A program made the translations under genes and the position numbers. Positions 8,530-17,492 of a DNA stretch of 64,000 bases are shown here, in pieces; positions within the stretch are counted from its first letter, which is position 1, and every line of letters starts with the position of its first letter. This DNA is from Porphyromonas vaginalis. Lineage in GTDB: Bacteria; Bacteroidota; Bacteroidia; Bacteroidales; Porphyromonadaceae. The notes under the pieces were generated by a model, which saw nothing but the letters and a program-made list of their open reading frames with translations, was not told the DNA's origin and ran no database searches. The DNA lies in the NCBI RefSeq assembly GCF_958301595.1, contig NZ_CATQJU010000001.1, positions 806,001 to 870,000 of the forward strand, read 5' to 3'.

Positions 8530-8934
8530 TCATTGAGCCTTGCTCGTGCGTAGCTCTTTCCAAAGATCTATGACGAGTAGGGCAGCGACGACGCAGACGA
8601 ATGGTAGTATAGCTGCCTGTGCCCAGGAGAAGTGGGGTAGGAGGTCTGTGCAAAGGTGACAGATATTGAGCAGTAGGGTGAGACAAGCGAGTACGAAATT
8701 GACGATAGTGCTCCAGCGTCGCTTGCCGTAGCAGCTACAGAGCAGACCAACGAGTGGTACTAAGTAGAGTGCCCATCCCGTGAAGGTTGTCATGGCTGGG
8801 AGCATCTCTGTGGTCATCTCTTCCGTTGCTACGCTGAGACCAGCAAAGAGTGGCATCAGCTCACAGAGCGTGTGGAAGATGTATCCCATCGGGATGAAAG
8901 CCCATAGGAGGGCGGTGCGAGTTTGTCTATTCAT
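8530..8934 (-). CDS. Small four-helix membrane protein, unknown function
   Basis: This 134-residue protein has four hydrophobic segments (about residues 10-30, 50-70, 78-97 and 104-125). It has short charged ends and no recognised motif. It is the last gene of a minus-strand operon: it begins 7 bp after the stop of the DUF4374-like lipoprotein gene, which in turn follows a TonB-dependent receptor. Its position suggests an inner-membrane accessory to uptake of whatever the receptor imports, but that is inference from context only. Confidence 0.65.
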   Translation of the reverse strand: MNRQTRTALLWAFIPMGYIFHTLCELMPLFAGLSVATEEMTTEMLPAMTTFTGWALYLVPLVGLLCSCYGKRRWSTIVNFVLACLTLLLNICHLCTDLLPHFSWAQAAILPFVCVVAALLVIDLWKELRTSKAQ

Positions 8935-8941
8935 AGTTTGT

Positions 8942-10150
8942 TTAGAGCTTTATGATTTTATAGATGCCAGCAGGTGTAGTCACTACGGGCTTGTTGCTGC
9001 CCTGCCCTGTAGCTGGGTCGTAGCTGTAGAAGCCCAGACCGTCTTTAGCGTGTATGCCGAAGTAGATCTTGCCGTTGTAGGCGATGGTGGCATTAGCACT
9101 CCAGCCACTAGATCCGGGCAGTGGGAGTATCTTGCCCTTGCCACTATTGAGGTCTAGCTCGTAGGGGACGAAGTCTTTGTTTTTGGTAAAGGTCTTGTCG
9201 TTGGGATCGACAACGAGCGAAGGCTTCTCCAGGAAGAAGTAGACCTTGCCCTTGTAGTAGGTCATCGTCATACCATAAGAGGTAGGCTCTGCGCCATCAG
9301 CTTTGGTCACGGAGACGTAGTACTCCTTGTCAAAGTCGGTCTCGCCCTTTTTGACCCGTAAGATACCCTCAGGCTTGCCAAACATGGCACTGCGAGGTCC
9401 TGAATAGAAGTATATGTTACCTGCCTCGTCGAGGATGGCACTGGTGTGTCCGACCATGCCAAGGCTCTGTACGCGAGCGTCCTTGATGACCTTCTCGACC
9501 TTGTCCGTGGCGACATCAATGACCGCCACAGAGGCTGGCTCATCGTATAGCTCCATCATGGACTTTGTCTGATTGAGACAGAGGAAGAGCTTGCCATCTC
9601 GCACGATACCAGTCCCAGCGTCGGGATCTTTGTCAGGAGCCTCAGCCTTGGGGTCTGTAGCAGCATAAGGAGAGAGGTCTATCTCGCCCATCTCCTGCAT
9701 GGTGGAGGGGTTAAAGATGACGAGCTGACCACGGCTAGCGCAGGTCACGCCGTAAGCCTTCGTATCGCTGGCGAAGATGACCTCAAGGACGTTGGGAGAG
9801 CCCTTGAAGGAGAGTGTCGCAACCTCCTGTAGCTTACCATCCTTCATCTGATACTTGCGTAGCGTCTGCTCGCCACCAAAGCCATACATACTGCCTGACA
9901 TGGCGTAGATGTAGTCGCCGTACTTCTCTAGAAAGAGGTGCCCCACGGGGAGGGTCTGTGAATTGTCAAATGACGTCTGCACGCCCTCTGCGAGGTCGGC
10001 TAGGGGCGTGAGCTGGAAGGCATTCTCCACCTGTGAGGCGTAGATAAACTTGACTCCCTGCGTCTGCGGAGTGTTTTCCTCCTTTTGACATGAGCTGAGT
10101 GTGACTAGCCCTAAGAGGGCGGTCATGATTAGTAAGCTAAGATGCTTCAT
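8942..10150 (-). CDS. DUF4374-like lipoprotein linked to TonB receptor
   Basis: This 402-residue protein has a lipoprotein signal peptide with lipobox TLSSC followed by QKEEN. The rest looks like a beta-propeller with repeated strand patterns (for example YIYAMSGSMYGFGG, GQLVIFNPSTMQEMGEIDL, KIYFGIHAKDGLGFYSYD). This matches the DUF4374 family of Bacteroidota, whose members sit next to TonB-dependent receptors. The ATG at 10150 is chosen over an in-frame start at 10180 because it gives a compact signal peptide. The gene follows the receptor gene by 39 bp. Predicted role: surface- or periplasm-facing partner for the receptor, possibly binding its ligand; not shown by sequence. Confidence 0.8.
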   Translation of the reverse strand: MKHLSLLIMTALLGLVTLSSCQKEENTPQTQGVKFIYASQVENAFQLTPLADLAEGVQTSFDNSQTLPVGHLFLEKYGDYIYAMSGSMYGFGGEQTLRKYQMKDGKLQEVATLSFKGSPNVLEVIFASDTKAYGVTCASRGQLVIFNPSTMQEMGEIDLSPYAATDPKAEAPDKDPDAGTGIVRDGKLFLCLNQTKSMMELYDEPASVAVIDVATDKVEKVIKDARVQSLGMVGHTSAILDEAGNIYFYSGPRSAMFGKPEGILRVKKGETDFDKEYYVSVTKADGAEPTSYGMTMTYYKGKVYFFLEKPSLVVDPNDKTFTKNKDFVPYELDLNSGKGKILPLPGSSGWSANATIAYNGKIYFGIHAKDGLGFYSYDPATGQGSNKPVVTTPAGIYKIIKL

Positions 10151-10189
10151 CGTTCTATTATTTATTAGGTTTATAGTCATCTTGATTAG

Positions 10190-12574
10190 TTAGAATGTAA
10201 CCTGGAGCTTGGCACGTAGTGAGCGTGTCGGGAGTGGGTACTGATACTCCGCCCACTGCCTTGTGTTGAAGAGGTTGTTGACCTCTAGAGCTAGGTGGTA
10301 ATGCTGAAAGAGCGTGTACTGCACTCCCATGTTGAAGTTCCATCGGCGAGGTACCTGTAGTCGGCTCACCTTGCTCGCCTCCCACCCATAGCTAAAGGGT
10401 GCCGTGTACTCGCACGCTATAAAGCCCTCGCCATGATCATCGGAGAGGAGTAGCTGGTCGCCCTGCAGACGGATCTCCGCATTGCCAAAGAGGTAAGGCA
10501 TGTTGGGTACACGATAGTTGTAGTGGAAGTTCTGACCGCCCCCGATCGCTGTCTTCATCTTGTCACGTGCATCTTGATATGTGATGTTGGTGCGAATGGT
10601 CAGCCAAGGGAAGAGGTTGGCATAGAGCTCCGCCTCTACGCCTGCTATGCGCACCTGACCGAAGTTTGTGTACTTCATGATAAGGCTCTCCATGACTAGC
10701 TTGATCATATCCCTCACATTCATATAGTATCCGTTGAGGTCGATGCGACAGTTGGGATAGTCGTCAGGGTTGCAGAGCCAGTTGACGCCTAGGTTGAAGT
10801 TAAGGCTCCGCTCCGGTGCTAGCTTAGGCGAGGGGTAGATGAGTACACCGTCACCGATGATCTCCTCGGCACGAGGGGTGCGCATGGTGTATTGCGTAGA
10901 GCCTTTGAGCGTGAGATTGGGGAGAGCCTTGATAGAGATAGCCTCGCTACCGCCCCATACGGAGCGTGAGCTGGTGAGTGGAGCGTCATCCTGCTCGTAG
11001 ATGGTGAAGCCCAGGGGAGATACTGCAGAGTAGAAGTAGACATGCTTCACACCCAGTTCATTGGTAATGCGCTCGTCCCATAGCTTCCATTCGTGTGTCA
11101 AACCTGATATGAGAGAGTGTATATACCCAGGGTAGCCACTCACAGCGAGCTTGGTATATTTGCTGGCTAGCTCATCGTGGGGATCACGTCGAGCGAAGCG
11201 GTAGGAGATATTGCCTAGGAGACGATGAGCGGGCGACAGCTGGTAGCGCAGGTTTAGCTGCTCCTGTATGTTGATGAGCTGGTCATGTGAGTCATTGGGC
11301 ATGCTACCTATCTCGCCTTGACCGGAGCCACTGGGGAAGGTGCGCCCAGCGAAGTCGTAGCAGTAGTGTGAGGTGTCCACGTGGTTCAGCAATTGGTACG
11401 CGACGATACTTGTCGAGCTTAGATAGAGCTTGCCATCTAGTATGCTCTTTGCGACTGATAGCGCACCCTGTAGGCTCGTCGTGTGGGTGTGGGCATGCTG
11501 GATGTTGTTTTGCAGATTGAGGACACCTCCCTGTATCTCCTGATAGGTGCGATCAGCACCTAGCGAGAGCGACAGATGGTCTATCCACGGCTTGTGCAGG
11601 GATAGGGACAGAGAGCCTCCATAGCTCGCATAGGTGTCATGATCTCGCCGTACCACCAGTCCTTGCTCAAAGGGGGAGTCAAAGGTATAGTCATTGTCCG
11701 TGTAAAGCCCTTGGAGAGCAAGGGAAAGGTTCAGTCCGAGAGCGGGCAAGTACTTATTGGCGCGCAAGCTCCCCTTGTGCGTATGGAAGGAGCCTACTTC
11801 ATAGGAGGCGCTTAGATGGTCTTGTTGCTCCTCGTGACGCAAGATTATATTGATTGCTCCACCTAGTCCCTCGCCACCGAGCCACGAGGGGATGATCCCC
11901 TTGTACACCTCTACATGATCTATCTGGTCTACAGCAAAGGCATCAAGACTAGTTTGATCAGAGCTCCCGATAGGTACCCCATTGACAAAGATAGCAATGC
12001 GCTTGCCGTCTAGCCCCTGTATGATCATACGGGAAGTACTCCCGATGCCACCCGTGCTGGTCACCTTGACCCCCATAGAGCGGTTGAGTACCTCATTGAG
12101 CGAAGAGACCGTACCGTGCAGCTCTCGTGTGTCGATGACGGTGATGGACGAGGGGATCTCACGCAGTCGCTGTGTCTGCCCCTTACCGTGAACGAAAACT
12201 GTGTTTAGCTCCGCCGTAGCACTTGAGAGGAGGATACGCTGAGGAGCTTGGCTCGCCCGCTTGCTACTATAGCGGAGGGTGTAGTCTTTGTAACCTACAT
12301 AGCTTACCTTGATATGGTACTCCCCTTTGGTTGGTAGAGACAAGGTGAAGGCACCATCAGCATCTGTAGCTACGCCTTGATGTAGCTCCTCAACCCACAG
12401 TGAGGCACCGATGAGTGGCTCATGCGACGTAGCGTCTAGCACCACAGCGCTGTAGGTGCGTCGCCCAGGATTGCTCTGAGCGACGAGCGTGTAGACGGTC
12501 GATGATAGTGCGACTAATATGAGGCTATATACCGTGCGACCCAGCCAAGAGCGATGATGCGGATAGGTACTCAT
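10190..12574 (-). CDS. TonB-dependent receptor with carboxypeptidase-like domain
   Basis: This protein of about 794 residues has a signal peptide. A carboxypeptidase-regulatory-like domain follows (SGEPLIGA-type segment read as SHEPLIGASLWVEELHQG). The plug domain (about 120-240, with VTSTGGIGSTSRMIIQGLDG) and a C-terminal barrel ending in an aromatic-hydrophobic pattern (LQVTF) complete it. It imports a large ligand through the outer membrane using TonB energy. The DUF4374 neighbour suggests a metal chelate such as a siderophore or haem, but the ligand is not identifiable. The start at 12574 is chosen because the in-frame start at 12607 overlaps the -7 element at 12605-12612. First gene of a three-gene operon. 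Confidence 0.88.
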   Translation of the reverse strand: MSTYPHHRSWLGRTVYSLILVALSSTVYTLVAQSNPGRRTYSAVVLDATSHEPLIGASLWVEELHQGVATDADGAFTLSLPTKGEYHIKVSYVGYKDYTLRYSSKRASQAPQRILLSSATAELNTVFVHGKGQTQRLREIPSSITVIDTRELHGTVSSLNEVLNRSMGVKVTSTGGIGSTSRMIIQGLDGKRIAIFVNGVPIGSSDQTSLDAFAVDQIDHVEVYKGIIPSWLGGEGLGGAINIILRHEEQQDHLSASYEVGSFHTHKGSLRANKYLPALGLNLSLALQGLYTDNDYTFDSPFEQGLVVRRDHDTYASYGGSLSLSLHKPWIDHLSLSLGADRTYQEIQGGVLNLQNNIQHAHTHTTSLQGALSVAKSILDGKLYLSSTSIVAYQLLNHVDTSHYCYDFAGRTFPSGSGQGEIGSMPNDSHDQLINIQEQLNLRYQLSPAHRLLGNISYRFARRDPHDELASKYTKLAVSGYPGYIHSLISGLTHEWKLWDERITNELGVKHVYFYSAVSPLGFTIYEQDDAPLTSSRSVWGGSEAISIKALPNLTLKGSTQYTMRTPRAEEIIGDGVLIYPSPKLAPERSLNFNLGVNWLCNPDDYPNCRIDLNGYYMNVRDMIKLVMESLIMKYTNFGQVRIAGVEAELYANLFPWLTIRTNITYQDARDKMKTAIGGGQNFHYNYRVPNMPYLFGNAEIRLQGDQLLLSDDHGEGFIACEYTAPFSYGWEASKVSRLQVPRRWNFNMGVQYTLFQHYHLALEVNNLFNTRQWAEYQYPLPTRSLRAKLQVTF

Positions 12575-12604
12575 GCGTGTTGTAAACAAAACTTTATGTA
12601 CACG

Positions 12605-12612
12605 CAAAAGTA
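12605..12612 (-). promoter_or_regulatory. -7 element of TonB receptor operon
   Basis: On the minus strand this reads TACTTTTG, matching TAnnTTTG. It is 30 bp upstream of the chosen ATG at 12574, so it decides the start. Confidence 0.55.
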
Positions 12613-12725
12613 CTAGCTATTCTCCTCGTTCCCAATACCTAAAAGTGGGTAATTGCTGCGGTCTGTCCGTTCTTACAAAGGGTCGCTCGTGAGATTTGCG
12701 GAGTCTAGGACCCGCTGAAATGTTT

Positions 12726-12788
12726 GCAGGCTACAGACTAATGTTGGGAGCTCTAGAGTGCCGAGCTCAACATGAGTCTGTAGCCTGC
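12726..12788. other. Long near-perfect inverted repeat (hairpin)
   Basis: GCAGGCTACAGACT at 12726-12739 pairs with AGTCTGTAGCCTGC at 12775-12788. The stem continues through ATGTTG/CAACAT and AGCTC/GAGCT with one mismatch and a two-base bulge, around a loop of about nine bases. It has no adjoining T-run. It lies between prfC and the TonB operon and could be a structured RNA end, a terminator or a small mobile palindrome. The remainder of 12613-12864 shows no gene. Confidence 0.6.
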
Positions 12789-12864
12789 GATAGTATCTTT
12801 GACTGGTCTATGAACGAGACCTTTTTTGACCCTGATTAGGCAGCGGGTCGCGAGCAGAGATGCA

Positions 12865-14451
12865 TTAGAACTCGCTGGTGAAGTGGAAGCGGATGTGCGG
12901 GAAGTCTTGCTGTGCCATCTGCAGGATGTAGCTACTCTCCGCTAGGTAAACGTCTCGACCTGCATTGTCTAGAGCCATATATTGAGCTTTGCGACGCTTG
13001 AAGTTGGCCAGCTCCTCAGCATTATCGCTCTCGATCCAGCACGCTTTGTAGAGATGCAGCGGCTCCCAGCGACACTCGGCACCATACTCATGGAGTAGGC
13101 GATACTGGATCACTTCGAACTGAAGTTGACCGACGGTACCGATGATGCGTCTGCCGTTGAACTGATTGACAAAGAGCTGCGCTACACCTTCGCCCATCAG
13201 TTGGTCGGTACCCTTGATGAGCTGCTTCTGCTTCATCGGGTCTGCATTCTCAATATATTTGAAGTACTCAGGACTAAAGCTTGGCAGCCCCTTGAAGTGA
13301 AGCATTTCGCCTGAAGTGAGGGTGTCGCCGATACGAAATAGGCCCGTGTCGGGGAGTCCTACGATGTCACCAGCATAGGCGTCATCGATGACCTCTTTCT
13401 TATTGGCCATAAAGGCGGTGGGGGAGGAGAAGCGCACCTGCTTGTCAAGGCGTGTGTGACGGTAGTAAGCATTGCGCTCGAAGCGTCCTGAGCAGACCTT
13501 CACAAAGGCAATACAGCTGCGGTGGTTGGGATCCATATTGGCGTGGATCTTGAAGACGAAGCCGGTGAAGGTCTCTTCGTAAGGACTTACCTCTCTCTCC
13601 TCGGCCTGTACGGGCTGGGGTGAGGGTGCGATACGTACGAAGGTGTCTAGTAGCTCACGCACACCAAAGGTGTTGAGTGCCGAGCCGAAGAAGACGGGAG
13701 CCTGCTCACCAGCGAGATAAGCGTCGTGGTCGAACGTGGGGTAGACGCCCTCGACCATCTCGACCTCCTCGGCGAGTCGCTCGGCAGCGGCGGAGCCGAT
13801 ATGCTGTACGAGGTCGGGCGAGTCGAGGCTCTCGATATGGTGGAGGTCCTCGACGACATGCTGCTTATTGGGCGTAAAGAGGTTGAGCTCGTGGTCGAAG
13901 ATGTTGTACACGCCCTTGAAGCGGTCGCCCATGCCTATGGGCCAAACCATCGGTGTAGTCACGACGCCGAGCTCTCGCTCGACTTCATCGAGGAGGTCAA
14001 AGGGGTCTAGTCCCTCACGGTCGAGCTTGTTGATGAAGACGATGACGGGTGTGTGGCGCATACGACATACCTCCATGAGGCGACGCGTCTGCTGCTCGAC
14101 ACCCTTGGCGTGGTCGATGACGATGATGACGCTATCCACAGCGGTGAGCGTGCGGTAGGTGTCTTCGGCGAAGTCTTGGTGACCAGGGGTATCGAGGATG
14201 TTGACTTTGTAGTCCTTATAGTTGAAGCCCATGACACTGGTTGCCACGGAGATACCACGCTGACGCTCTATCTCCATAAAGTCACTAGTAGCACTCTTCT
14301 TGATCTTGTTGCTCTTGACGGCTCCAGCTACGTGGATGGCACCTCCGTAGAGGAGGAGCTTCTCGGTGAGGGTTGTTTTACCCGCATCTGGGTGCGCTAT
14401 GACGGCAAAGGTGCGACGACTACGTATTTCTTTTTCTAAAGGGGTGGACAT
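12865..14451 (-). CDS. prfC: Peptide chain release factor 3
   Basis: This 528-residue translational GTPase matches RF3 in length. The G1 loop is AHPDAGKTTLTEKLLLYG, the switch region has RQRGISVATSVMGF, G3 is DTPGHQDFAEDTYRTL and G4 is NKLDREGLDPFDLLDE. The C-terminal part contains the RF3-specific stretch VGQLQFEVIQYRL. It removes RF1/RF2 from the ribosome after peptide release. The ATG at 14451 is chosen because residues encoded between 14505 and 14451 overlap the 3' end of the upstream gene and are not family-like. It follows the DegT-like gene by 10 bp. Confidence 0.96.
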   Translation of the reverse strand: MSTPLEKEIRSRRTFAVIAHPDAGKTTLTEKLLLYGGAIHVAGAVKSNKIKKSATSDFMEIERQRGISVATSVMGFNYKDYKVNILDTPGHQDFAEDTYRTLTAVDSVIIVIDHAKGVEQQTRRLMEVCRMRHTPVIVFINKLDREGLDPFDLLDEVERELGVVTTPMVWPIGMGDRFKGVYNIFDHELNLFTPNKQHVVEDLHHIESLDSPDLVQHIGSAAAERLAEEVEMVEGVYPTFDHDAYLAGEQAPVFFGSALNTFGVRELLDTFVRIAPSPQPVQAEEREVSPYEETFTGFVFKIHANMDPNHRSCIAFVKVCSGRFERNAYYRHTRLDKQVRFSSPTAFMANKKEVIDDAYAGDIVGLPDTGLFRIGDTLTSGEMLHFKGLPSFSPEYFKYIENADPMKQKQLIKGTDQLMGEGVAQLFVNQFNGRRIIGTVGQLQFEVIQYRLLHEYGAECRWEPLHLYKACWIESDNAEELANFKRRKAQYMALDNAGRDVYLAESSYILQMAQQDFPHIRFHFTSEF

Positions 14452-14461
14452 CGTAAGATGA

Positions 14462-15616
14462 TTAGCTATTGTACTTGTAAACGAGCTGACGAATGACTTC
14501 GACAACCTCTAAGGTGCGGGCGCCTGTCAGCGTGCTATCGTTGGGCAGGTAGAGTAGATCGGGTGCCATGCTCTGCGCTACGCCACTGACTACACTGCTG
14601 TAGGCGTGGAGTGCGGGCAGCTCGCTGAGACTCTCTAGTGGCGGTAGGAGCGGGACGAATCGCTCCTCCTGCAGCGCCCGCCCGAGCTCGTGACGAGAGA
14701 AGTGAAGCATCGTGGGCTCGATATGTATCGGCTGACTACTATAATTAGGTCGATAGCTGTGCGGTGCGTCTTCTGGCCAGCTTAGATAGCGGAGACCGAA
14801 GGCTTGCGTGAGGTACTTGCGGTAGAGCTTAGCCATGAGACGCTTTTTCTCTATGACCTCTTTGAGTTGCGCTAGCTGAGGCAATAAGACTGCCGCCTGC
14901 AGAGGGGCTAGCGGATAGGGGCGTAACCAAGCTTCGATCGAGAGCTTCTCCTGAGCACTCCAGCTATGATAAGGTGCATCGATGGAGAGACTACGGTTTT
15001 CGGACCAACTGAGCGCGCCAGCCATCCCAGCCTGTATGATCTCGCCCGTGGAGAAGGAGAAGAAAGAGAGCTGCCCCCAGGTACCACATGCTCGCTCATC
15101 GATAGAACTCCCGAGCGCCTGCGAGCAGTCCTCGATGATGGTCATATTGTACCGTTGCGCCACGGAGCAGAGGAGCTCCATATTGGCGGGGATGCCGTGA
15201 GCATGCGCCACAATGATGGCGCGGGGTAGGGGAGTGCCCGCATTGGTCATGCGCTCGAGATGCTTGCCGAGGAGGAGCGGGTCCATCGCCATGTTGAAGG
15301 AGGTGACCTCTACAAAGATCGGACGCAACCGCATCGCAAGCAAACAGTCGACATACTCCTTGCGCCAGTAAGCTGGCACGAAAAGAGACTCACCCTCCCG
15401 CAACTGCAACATGCGCAGCGCAGCGGTAAGTGCTACCTGTGGCGAAGAGGTCAGATGGATCGTTCGCTCGACACCCAACAAACGGCGGAATGCTTGCTCA
15501 AATCCCGTACAAAGTCCCGAGTCGGTCAGAAAATCGTCAGGAATTTGCGCTTTAATGGCCTCTTGTGAGGGGTAAACGCCTTGATAGTTAAGTTGTTCTG
15601 TCGATATTGGAGGCAT
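14462..15616 (-). CDS. DegT/DnrJ/EryC1-like protein lacking the PLP lysine
   Basis: This 384-residue protein follows the fold of sugar aminotransferases of the DegT/DnrJ/EryC1/StrS family. It has VPAYWRKEYVDCLLAMRLRPIF-type sheets, AHAHGIPANMELL, and IIEDCSQALGS with the cofactor-contacting aspartate at residue 163. Where active members have SFxxTKN with the Schiff-base lysine, this protein reads SFFSFSTGEIIQAGMAGAL, placing Glu192 at the lysine position. It is therefore probably not a normal PLP aminotransferase; it could be a dehydrase-type variant, a binding protein or a decaying paralogue. It lies directly upstream of prfC and after the terminator at 15701-15752, with no sugar pathway genes nearby. 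Confidence 0.75.
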   Translation of the reverse strand: MPPISTEQLNYQGVYPSQEAIKAQIPDDFLTDSGLCTGFEQAFRRLLGVERTIHLTSSPQVALTAALRMLQLREGESLFVPAYWRKEYVDCLLAMRLRPIFVEVTSFNMAMDPLLLGKHLERMTNAGTPLPRAIIVAHAHGIPANMELLCSVAQRYNMTIIEDCSQALGSSIDERACGTWGQLSFFSFSTGEIIQAGMAGALSWSENRSLSIDAPYHSWSAQEKLSIEAWLRPYPLAPLQAAVLLPQLAQLKEVIEKKRLMAKLYRKYLTQAFGLRYLSWPEDAPHSYRPNYSSQPIHIEPTMLHFSRHELGRALQEERFVPLLPPLESLSELPALHAYSSVVSGVAQSMAPDLLYLPNDSTLTGARTLEVVEVIRQLVYKYNS

Positions 15617-15700
15617 CTTCTGTAGTTTCTCGTTTTGGCTAGTTTCGGGCCGTTTGGCTCTTTTGTTGCTCTCTGTGGCTTTGCGGTGAGCAGATTTGGC

Positions 15701-15752
15701 AAAAAGCTATGCCCCTCTCCACTTTCATCGGTGTGGTGGGGCATAGCTTTTT
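15701..15752. terminator. Strong bidirectional-looking terminator after deoC
   Basis: AAAAAGCTATGCCCC at 15701-15715 pairs with GGGGCATAGCTTTTT at 15738-15752, with additional pairing inside. The stem is flanked by A-run and T-run, so it can end transcription in either direction. It lies 11 bp past the deoC stop. Confidence 0.85.
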
Positions 15753-15762
15753 AATTTGTCTC

Positions 15763-16629
15763 TTATCCCTCGATCGCCTTGAGGAGATTCTTGCCAAGAC
15801 TGCTTGCACCTAGACGGAAGAGCTCAGGGGTGAGCCACTCCTCGCCAAGGATCTCCTTGACGATGCAGTAATACTTGACCACGTCCTCTGGCGTGCGGAC
15901 ACCACCGCTCGCCTTGAAGCCACGACGCTCACCGTGCTGCTCGTAATACTTGCGTAGCGTCTGACACATAACGTAAGCGGCCTCCAGTGAAGCGCCTGGA
16001 TACTCCTTGCCTGTGGAGGTCTTGATGAAGTCTGCGCCTGAGTAGAGCGACAGGATCGATGCAATCTGTATCTGACGTGGATCAGCGAGCAGACCTGACT
16101 CGATGATCACTTTGAGGTGCGCTCCACGCGCTGCGTCCTTGAGCTCCTCGATCTCGGTGCAGACGCCGTCGTAGTCTTCTGATAAGAAGCGGTTTAGGTT
16201 GAGGACAACGTCTACTTCGTTGGCACCCTCGGCGACAGCCATAGAGACCTCAGCAACTTTGATCTCTGGGAAGGTTTGGCTAGCGGGAAAGCCTGCAGCT
16301 ACCGAAGCAATGCGTACATCGGGACAGGTGAGCGTCGCCTTGACCGTAGGCACCAGAGCGGGATAAACGCAGATGGCGGCTACGTTGGGTATGTCGGGAT
16401 GGTTAGTCTCGAAGTCGTTAACTCCAGCGACCATCTTGGTGACGCTCTCGTCGGTATCACCTCCCATCAGCGTGGTTAGGTCTATACAGCTGTAGAGTAG
16501 CTTGAGGACCTCTGGTGTGTAGCACTCCTTATAGTGCTTGTCGATGATTGCTTGTACCTTGGCGGTAACATCTCCCTCGATAGGTTCGTAGAGCGAGATT
16601 GCTTTATGGTATTTGTCTATCTGATGCAT
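15763..16629 (-). CDS. deoC: Deoxyribose-phosphate aldolase
   Basis: This 288-residue protein is of the longer DeoC type. The Schiff-base lysine lies in ADFIKTSTGKEYPGAS, the proton-relay lysine in GFKASGGVRTPEDV and the aspartate in NEVDVVLNLNRFL. It splits 2-deoxyribose-5-phosphate into acetaldehyde and glyceraldehyde-3-phosphate in deoxynucleoside catabolism. It is the last gene of the mnmG-uvrC-dtd-MazG-like-deoC run and is closed by the terminator at 15701-15752. The MazG-like and dtd neighbours suggest a loose nucleotide and tRNA housekeeping cluster. Confidence 0.95.
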   Translation of the reverse strand: MHQIDKYHKAISLYEPIEGDVTAKVQAIIDKHYKECYTPEVLKLLYSCIDLTTLMGGDTDESVTKMVAGVNDFETNHPDIPNVAAICVYPALVPTVKATLTCPDVRIASVAAGFPASQTFPEIKVAEVSMAVAEGANEVDVVLNLNRFLSEDYDGVCTEIEELKDAARGAHLKVIIESGLLADPRQIQIASILSLYSGADFIKTSTGKEYPGASLEAAYVMCQTLRKYYEQHGERRGFKASGGVRTPEDVVKYYCIVKEILGEEWLTPELFRLGASSLGKNLLKAIEG

Positions 16630-16653
16630 TGGTTTGTATTGTTTGAAGGTTTA

Positions 16654-17028
16654 TTATTCTGTTGTATCTGCTTGCTTAGAGCGTAACTTGTCGTTGTTTA
16701 AGTGTCTGGTTGCGTCGCGTTTTGTCTTCTTCTGGAGGTTCTTTTCAAGTGCCTCCTGTAGATTGACTCCGCACTGGTTGGCAATGCAGGTGAGCACCCA
16801 GAGCAGGTCTGCCAGCTCGTCCGCAAGGTCGAGATGATCGGACGCTTTAGCACTCTGCTCACCGTAGAGCCGTGCCATAACACGTGCCACCTCGCCCGTC
16901 TCCTCCGTGAGGATCGCCATATTGGTCAGCGGGTCGAAGTAGCGCACACCGTAGGTGCGTATCCACTCGTCGACCAGCTGCTGCAGCTCGTCTAGCGTCG
17001 TTTCTTTTACTTTGTTAGTAGCGTCCAT
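16654..17028 (-). CDS. MazG-like nucleotide pyrophosphohydrolase
   Basis: This 124-residue all-alpha protein has the MazG motif: ILTEETGEVARVMARLYGE followed by HLDLADELADLLWVLTCIAN, giving the acidic EExxE and ExxD metal-binding clusters. Small MazG-like enzymes hydrolyse NTPs or dNTPs to monophosphate and pyrophosphate, often as housecleaning. The start codon at 17028 shares a base with the stop of dtd, so translation is coupled. The last ~25 residues are lysine-rich and charged. Exact substrate unknown. Confidence 0.85.
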   Translation of the reverse strand: MDATNKVKETTLDELQQLVDEWIRTYGVRYFDPLTNMAILTEETGEVARVMARLYGEQSAKASDHLDLADELADLLWVLTCIANQCGVNLQEALEKNLQKKTKRDATRHLNNDKLRSKQADTTE

Positions 17029-17480
17029 TAGAGCGTGTCGGTGTCTAGGATGATGGTCACAGGTCCATCGTTATGTATCTCTACCTGCATATCGGCTCCA
17101 AATTTACCGGTTTTAATTGAATCTGAGCCCATGATGAGACGCATCTTAGCGACAAACTGCTCGTAGAGCGGCTCCGATACCTCACCCTTGGCGGCCTCAA
17201 TGTAGCTCGGACGGTTGCCTTTGCGACAGTTTGCCATGAGCGTAAACTGGCTCACGACAAGCGCTTCGCCACCAATGTCCAGTAGTGAACGGTTCATTAC
17301 GCCCTCCTCGTCATCGAAGATGCGTAGCTTGCACACCTTCTGGCAGAGCTTCTCGATCTGCTCGGAACCATCTTCGTAGCCGACGCCGAGGAGCAGGACG
17401 ATGCCTTGCTGGATGCTCCCAACGCAGTTGCCGTCGATCGACACAGAGGCGTGGGTGACTCGCTGTAAAAGTGCTTTCAT
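17028..17480 (-). CDS. dtd: D-aminoacyl-tRNA deacylase
   Basis: This 150-residue protein matches Dtd along its whole length. It begins MKALLQRVTHASVSIDG, has the catalytic SQFTLMANCRKGNRPSY and the cross-subunit Gly-cisPro motif in NDGPVTIILD. It removes D-amino acids (and glycine mischarged on tRNA-Ala) from tRNAs, protecting translation. It begins 12 bp after the uvrC stop and overlaps the next gene by one base, so it sits inside the operon. Confidence 0.96.
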   Translation of the reverse strand: MKALLQRVTHASVSIDGNCVGSIQQGIVLLLGVGYEDGSEQIEKLCQKVCKLRIFDDEEGVMNRSLLDIGGEALVVSQFTLMANCRKGNRPSYIEAAKGEVSEPLYEQFVAKMRLIMGSDSIKTGKFGADMQVEIHNDGPVTIILDTDTL

Positions 17481-17492
17481 TCTGTTTCTTCT

